The notes beneath the pieces were generated by a model, which saw only the letters and a list, made by a program, of their open reading frames with translations, made no database searches and had not been told where the DNA came from. The position numbers were made by a program, and so were the translations under genes. From assembly GCF_036195325.1 (NCBI RefSeq), contig NZ_CP108101.1:5580001-5644000 (forward strand): DNA of 64,000 nucleotides, in the 5' to 3' direction. The stretch comes from Streptomyces sp. NBC_00234 (GTDB lineage Bacteria; Actinomycetota; Actinomycetes; Streptomycetales; Streptomycetaceae). Positions 59,795-64,000 of this stretch are shown here, piece by piece (position 1 is the stretch's first letter; every line of letters starts with the position of its first letter).

Positions 59795-60682
59795 ATGACG
59801 ACGCACACGAACAGTTCCGCCACTCCTGTCACGGTCATCGGTCTCGGAGCGATGGGGCAGGCCCTTGCCGGGGCCTTCCTGGACGCCGGCCATCCCCTCA
59901 CTGTCTGGAACCGTTCCGCGGGCCGGGACGACGCACTCGTCGCCCGTGGCGCGCACCGCGCCGGGTCGGCCGAAGAGGCCGTCCGGGCCGCCGGTCTCGT
60001 CGTGGTCTGCGTGGTCGACTACGACGCCGCGCAGAAGATCCTGGATCCGCTGGCGGAAGCCCTGGCCGGGCGGGTCCTGGTCAACCTCACCTCCGACACC
60101 CCGGAGCGCGCCCGGGACGCGGCTGCCTGGGCCGCGTCCCACTCCGTCGACTACCTCGACGGCGCGATCATGGTGCCAGTCCCCGTCATCGGCGGACCGG
60201 AGGCGCTGATCTTCTACGCCGGGGCCCGGGCGGCGTACGAGCGCCACGAGTCCGTCCTCAAGGCACTCGGCACGCCCGCCGCCTTCCTCGGCGAGGACCA
60301 CGGGCTGGCCGCCGCCTACGACATGGCGATGCTCGACTTCTTCTACGGCGCCATGGGCGGCCTGGTGCACGCCTTCGCGCTGGCCCGCGCCGAGGGGGTG
60401 GAGGCCGCGGCACTCGCGCCGTACCTGAACACGATCGCCGGCATCCTGCCGCCGATCGCGGCGTCCACGGCCGCGGACATCGACTCCCGGACGTACGACG
60501 GGGCGGGCGCCAACCTCGCCATGATGACCGCGAGCCTCGACCACATCCTGCACACCGCGCACCGGCACGGCCTGGACGCGGCCCAGCTGGAGGCGGTGAA
60601 GGCGGTCTCCGACCGGGCGATCGCGCGGGGCCACGGCCGTGACTCCTGGGCGAGCACGGTCGAGGCCCTGGGCGGCGCGTGA
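59795..60682 (+). CDS. Imine-reductase-family NADPH-dependent oxidoreductase
   Basis: A 295-residue enzyme resembling beta-hydroxyacid dehydrogenase/6-phosphogluconate dehydrogenase, closest to Streptomyces imine reductases. The Rossmann motif VIGLGAMGQALAGAFLDAGHPLTVWNRS (14-41) carries the NR after beta2 that selects NADPH. The long interdomain helix holds Asp176 (LAAAYDMAMLDFF), the proton-donor position of R-type imine reductases. ATG 59795 gives the family N-terminus; ATGs at 59780 and 59786 are possible. Natural substrate unknown; true 3-hydroxyisobutyrate dehydrogenase activity is unlikely because the catalytic Lys (KxxNN) is missing. Confidence 0.88.
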   Translation: MTTHTNSSATPVTVIGLGAMGQALAGAFLDAGHPLTVWNRSAGRDDALVARGAHRAGSAEEAVRAAGLVVVCVVDYDAAQKILDPLAEALAGRVLVNLTSDTPERARDAAAWAASHSVDYLDGAIMVPVPVIGGPEALIFYAGARAAYERHESVLKALGTPAAFLGEDHGLAAAYDMAMLDFFYGAMGGLVHAFALARAEGVEAAALAPYLNTIAGILPPIAASTAADIDSRTYDGAGANLAMMTASLDHILHTAHRHGLDAAQLEAVKAVSDRAIARGHGRDSWASTVEALGGA

Positions 60683-60683
60683 A

Positions 60684-60716
60684 GGGGCCCGCACCGGCGG
60701 ACGCGGTGCGGGCCCC
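60684..60716. terminator. Strong bidirectional terminator
   Basis: GGGGCCCGCACCG (60684-60696) pairs perfectly with CGGTGCGGGCCCC (60704-60716). It lies between the convergent imine-reductase-like and glgB genes. Confidence 0.85.
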
Positions 60717-60740
60717 CTCTCCGGGTGCGGGACCGGACGG

Positions 60741-63164
60741 TCAGGCCGGCCGGAAGTACACCGTGGCCAGCGGCGGCAGGGTCAGGAGCACACTGGACTG
60801 CCTGCCGTGCGAGGCCACGGCCTCCGGCTTCAGCGGCTCCTCGTTGCGTACGTCGCCGCCGCCGTAGCGGGCCGAGTCGGTGTTCAGGACCTCGACCCAG
60901 CTCTCGAAGCCCTCCGGTACGCCGATGCGGTAGTCGTGGCGCACCACCGGCGAGAAGTGCGAGATCGCCAGCAGCGGCGAACCGTCGGCGTCGTAGCGGA
61001 GAAACGCGAACACGTTGTCCTCGGAGGCGTCCCCGTCGACCCAGACGAACCCCTCCGGCACGGTGTCGCGCTGCCAGAGCGCGGGCACGGCCCCGTACAC
61101 CGCGTTGAGATCACTCACCAGCGTGCGTACGCCGCGGTGGTCGGCCGACGCCTCGTACGAGGGGTCGAGCAGCCACCAGTCCGGGCCGTGCCCCTCGGAC
61201 CACTCCGCACCCTGGGCGAACTCCTGCCCCATGAACAGGAGTTGCTTGCCGGGGTGGGCCCACATGAAGCCGAGGTAGGCGCGGTGGTTGGCGCGCTGCT
61301 GCCACCAGTCACCCGGCATCTTGCTGACCAGGGCCTGCTTCCCGTGCACGACCTCGTCGTGCGAGATCGGCAGGACGTAGTTCTCGCTGTACGCGTACAC
61401 CATCGAGAAGGTCATCTCGTGGTGGTGGTACTTGCGGTGCACCGGCTCCTTCGACACGTAGTCGAGCGAGTCGTGCATCCAGCCCATGTTCCACTTCAGC
61501 CCGAAGCCCAGCCCGCCGAAGCCGCCGGGGCCGACGTGGTGGGTGGCGCGCGTGACGCCGTCCCAGGCCGTGGACTCCTCGGCGATCGTGACGACGCCGG
61601 GGTTGCGCCGGTAGACGGTCGCGTTCATCTCCTGGAGGAAGGCGACGGCGTCCAGGTTCTCCCGGCCGCCCCGCTCGTTCGGCGACCAGCCGCCGTCCTC
61701 GCGGGAGTAGTCGAGGTAGAGCATCGAGGCCACGGCGTCGACGCGCAGGCCGTCGATGTGGAACTCCTCGCACCAGTACGTGGCGTTGGAGACCAGGAAG
61801 TTGCGGACCTCCTTGCGGCCGAAGTCGAATTCGAGCGTGCCCCAGTCGGGGTGCGCGGCCCGGTTCGGGTCCGAGTGCTCGTACAGCGGACGGCCGTCGA
61901 ACTCCGCGAGTGCCCAGTCGTCGCGCGGGAAGTGCGCCGGTACCCAGTCGGCGATGACCCCGATGCCCGCCCGGTGCAGGGAGTCGACGAGGTGACGGAA
62001 GTCGTCCGGGCCTCCCATGCGCGAGGTCGGGGCGTAGAAGCCCGTGACCTGGTAGCCCCAGGAGCCGCCGAAGGGGTGCTCGGAGACCGGCATCAGCTCG
62101 ACGTGCGTGAAGCCCAGATCGCGCACGTAGGCCGGCAGCTGGGTGGCCAGCTGGCGGTACGTCAGGCCCGGTCGCCAGGACGGCAGATGGACCTCGTAGA
62201 CCGAGAACGGGGCCTCGTGGACCGGGCGGTCGCCCCGGTGCGCCATCCAGTCCGCGTCCTGCCACTCGTAGTGCGAGGCCGTGACCACCGAGGCATTGGC
62301 GGGAGGCACCTCCGCCTGCCGGGCCATCGGGTCGGCGCGCAGGGTGTGCGAGCCGTCGGGGCGGCAGATGTCGAACTTGTACAGCGTGCCCTCGCCGACC
62401 GCCGGGACGAACAGCTCCCACACGCCCGAGGAGCCGAGCGAACGCATCGGGAAGCCCTTGCCGTCCCAGTAGTTGAAGTCACCCGTGACCCGCACCCCGC
62501 GGGCGTTCGGCGCCCACACGGTGAAGCGGGTACCGGTGACCCCCTGGTGCTCCATCGGCTGAGCGCCCAGAGCGGTCCACAGCTCCTCGTGCCGGCCCTC
62601 GCCGATCAGATGCAGGTCGAGATCGCCGAGCGCGGGCAGGAAGCGGTACGGGTCGTGGACCTCGATCTCGTTGTCCTCGTAGGCGACCGCGAGCTGGTAC
62701 TCGGGGACGGCGGACATCGGCAGGACCCCGGAGAAGAAGCCGTCGCCGTCCTCGTGGAGTTCCGCCCGGAGACCCTTGGCGAGCACGGTCACCGACCGTG
62801 CGAAGGGGCGCAGCGCGCGGAACTCCACGCCGCCCCGGGTCTGGTGCGCGCCCAGCAGGTCGTGCGGGGCGTGGTGCTCACCGGCGAGCAGCCGGGCCCG
62901 GTCCCCGCCGTCCATGGCGACGGCGGGCAGGACGCCCTTGCTGCCGCCACCGCGCCGGGGGCGGGGCGGGGTGGCGCCGGTCCGCTTGGCCCGGGTCCGC
63001 TTGGCCGGCGGCGCGCTGGCCGCGGGGGCCGCGCTCGCGGTTGCGGCCGGTGCCGTGGGGACGGCGGGTGCGGCCGGGGCGGAGACCTCGGTGGTCACCG
63101 GCTGCTGGACGGGCGGGACCTCGATGGGGTCCGACGTTTTGCGGGACGGCTTGCGGGCGGTCAC
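60741..63164 (-). CDS. glgB: 1,4-alpha-glucan branching enzyme, GlgE-pathway type
   Basis: Introduces alpha-1,6 branches into the glucan made by GlgE. The 807-residue protein begins at GTG 63164 (GGAGG upstream). Residues 1-80 are a Pro/Ala/Lys-rich linker not part of the catalytic fold. An N-terminal CBM48 module follows (with VWAPNARGVRVTGDFNYWDGKGF), then the GH13 barrel with Asp476 (GLRVDAVASML), Glu529 (VTIAEESTAW) and Asp603 (PISHDEVVHGK), and a C-terminal beta domain. It is 62 bases behind the maltokinase gene on the same strand. Confidence 0.96.
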   Translation of the reverse strand: MTARKPSRKTSDPIEVPPVQQPVTTEVSAPAAPAVPTAPAATASAAPAASAPPAKRTRAKRTGATPPRPRRGGGSKGVLPAVAMDGGDRARLLAGEHHAPHDLLGAHQTRGGVEFRALRPFARSVTVLAKGLRAELHEDGDGFFSGVLPMSAVPEYQLAVAYEDNEIEVHDPYRFLPALGDLDLHLIGEGRHEELWTALGAQPMEHQGVTGTRFTVWAPNARGVRVTGDFNYWDGKGFPMRSLGSSGVWELFVPAVGEGTLYKFDICRPDGSHTLRADPMARQAEVPPANASVVTASHYEWQDADWMAHRGDRPVHEAPFSVYEVHLPSWRPGLTYRQLATQLPAYVRDLGFTHVELMPVSEHPFGGSWGYQVTGFYAPTSRMGGPDDFRHLVDSLHRAGIGVIADWVPAHFPRDDWALAEFDGRPLYEHSDPNRAAHPDWGTLEFDFGRKEVRNFLVSNATYWCEEFHIDGLRVDAVASMLYLDYSREDGGWSPNERGGRENLDAVAFLQEMNATVYRRNPGVVTIAEESTAWDGVTRATHHVGPGGFGGLGFGLKWNMGWMHDSLDYVSKEPVHRKYHHHEMTFSMVYAYSENYVLPISHDEVVHGKQALVSKMPGDWWQQRANHRAYLGFMWAHPGKQLLFMGQEFAQGAEWSEGHGPDWWLLDPSYEASADHRGVRTLVSDLNAVYGAVPALWQRDTVPEGFVWVDGDASEDNVFAFLRYDADGSPLLAISHFSPVVRHDYRIGVPEGFESWVEVLNTDSARYGGGDVRNEEPLKPEAVASHGRQSSVLLTLPPLATVYFRPA

Positions 63165-63226
63165 AGAGACTGCCTCCTCGGAGGGGGAGAGAAGCGGAGG
63201 GGAAGGGGGAAGAGAGGCGGGGTGGT

Positions 63227-64000
63227 TCAGTCGGTCGCCGTGGCCAGGCGCTGGATCGCGGCCATCGGGACCGGCAGCCAGTCGGGCCGGTTCCGTGCCT
63301 CGTACAGCACCTCGTACACCGCTTTGTCGGTCTCGTAGGCGCGCAGCAGTTCCGGTTCGCTGCGCGGATCGGAGCCCGCGGCCTGCGCGTACCCCTCGCA
63401 GTACGCGGCGCGGCAGCGCGCCGCCCACTCGGCGTTCCACGGGCGGTGCGAGCGTGCCGCGTAGTCGAAGGAGCGCAGCATGCCCGCGACGTCGCGCACC
63501 GGCGGCTGCGGACGGCGGCGTTCCGGAAGGGGCCTGGCGGGCTCCCCCTCGAAGTCGATCAGCGACCAGAAACCGTCCTCGCCGCACAGCGTCTGACCGA
63601 GATGCAGGTCGCCGTGGACCCGCTGGGCCGCCCAGCCGCTGGCCCGGTCACCGACCGCGGCGACGGCGTCGAAGGCGGCGCGCAGCCCGGACACGTACGG
63701 CACGAGGGCCGGGACCGCCTGGGCGGCGGCCTCCAGACGCTCCGTCATCCCGGCGACGAGATGCCTGGTCTGCGAGCGGCGCAGCGCGGGCGTCGGGAGC
63801 GCCGCGGCCAGCGCGATGTGCACCTCGGCGGTGGCCCGTCCCAGCGCACGGGCCTCCGGCACGAAGTCGTGGCCCGCGGCGAGTGCGCCGAGGGCGAGCT
63901 GCCAGCCGTCCCGCGCGCCGTGCAGGAACGGCTGCAGGACACCGAGCGTGACCGGCTGCGGAGTGGTGGCCTCGAACCAGGCGACCGGGGCGGGCACCCG
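63227..64000 (-). CDS. Maltokinase (5' part beyond window)
   Basis: Phosphorylates maltose to maltose 1-phosphate, the donor for GlgE. About 258 C-terminal residues are visible. The aminoglycoside-phosphotransferase-like active site is present: VHGDLHLGQTLCG with the catalytic Asp and WSLIDFEGEPARPL with the metal-binding Asp. The tail ends YEVLYEARNRPDWLPVPMAAIQRLATATD, the usual end of actinobacterial maltokinases. The start lies past base 64000. Its neighbour glgB supports a treS-mak-glgB-glgE trehalose-to-glucan cluster continuing to the right. Confidence 0.93.
   Translation of the reverse strand, partial: RVPAPVAWFEATTPQPVTLGVLQPFLHGARDGWQLALGALAAGHDFVPEARALGRATAEVHIALAAALPTPALRRSQTRHLVAGMTERLEAAAQAVPALVPYVSGLRAAFDAVAAVGDRASGWAAQRVHGDLHLGQTLCGEDGFWSLIDFEGEPARPLPERRRPQPPVRDVAGMLRSFDYAARSHRPWNAEWAARCRAAYCEGYAQAAGSDPRSEPELLRAYETDKAVYEVLYEARNRPDWLPVPMAAIQRLATATD

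Noticed and set aside
60639..63338. An 899-codon open frame on the plus strand
   Set aside because: Antisense to glgB, which has complete catalytic motifs; the plus frame has no recognisable domain.

Overview
The window is high-GC actinobacterial chromosome, and everything points to Streptomyces: GTG/TTG starts are common, genes are often joined by 4-base ATGA or GTGA overlaps, and the cytoskeletal pair FilP/Scy, a NucS mismatch endonuclease, a GlgE-pathway glycogen branching enzyme and Streptomyces-only membrane families are all present. From memory, the gene order follows the core arm of Streptomyces around SCO5376 to SCO5441 of S. coelicolor. I see no rRNA, tRNA, CRISPR array, insertion sequence or prophage.

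Layout. 1-4.4 kb: a left-truncated secreted chitinase with a classic direct-repeat chitin promoter, a LuxR-type two-component system and a small membrane protein. 4.4-12.3 kb: cob(I)alamin adenosyltransferase, 3-hydroxybutyryl-CoA dehydrogenase, a STAS protein, a membrane-anchored protein with a degenerate P-loop, NucS, a flavin monooxygenase-like protein and small conserved proteins. 12.3-16.3 kb: two tandem paralogous ABC exporters. 16.4-21.4 kb: filP and scy (polar growth cytoskeleton). 21.5-24.3 kb: methylmalonyl-CoA epimerase, thiolase and MeaB GTPase. 24.4-27.2 kb: an acidic PepSY protein divergent from an OmpR-type two-component system. 27.3-30.8 kb: MarR, three AIM24 paralogues, DUF3817 and a thiamine-binding-type protein. 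30.9-35.8 kb: a cslA-glxA-GH6 glycan synthesis cassette. 35.8-41.7 kb: ArsR/MFS pair, MarR, DUF3817, isobutyryl-CoA mutase large subunit and TetR. 42-46.2 kb: thioredoxin-TPR protein and a DUF6230/DUF6114/Pro-rich envelope cluster. 46.4-52.7 kb: pyk, ackA, pta and pfkA. 52.7-60.7 kb: HTH protein, DcuSR-like two-component system with its dicarboxylate carrier, MerR/thioredoxin, a TIGR04222 protein and an imine-reductase-like enzyme. 60.7-64 kb: glgB and a truncated maltokinase.

How the genes fit together. One theme is cobalamin-dependent acyl-CoA metabolism: the adenosyltransferase makes AdoCbl, MeaB protects the mutase, and thiolase, hydroxybutyryl-CoA dehydrogenase, epimerase and IcmA move C4 units toward (m)ethylmalonyl-CoA, the usual polyketide extender supply. 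A second is central carbon: PfkA, Pyk, Pta and AckA form a glycolysis/acetate module, with DctA for C4-dicarboxylates and GlgB/maltokinase for alpha-glucan. A third is the hyphal tip and envelope: FilP/Scy, CslA/GlxA/GH6 and several uncharacterised membrane proteins.

The least explained parts are the DUF6230/DUF6114/Pro-rich cluster with two TTACT-AGTAA dyads, the Asp-rich PepSY/two-component module with an array of CTGAA half-sites, the AIM24 triplet, the PQ-rich tails shared across one ABC gene junction, and the SD-like 15-bp repeats in front of the ArsR gene.
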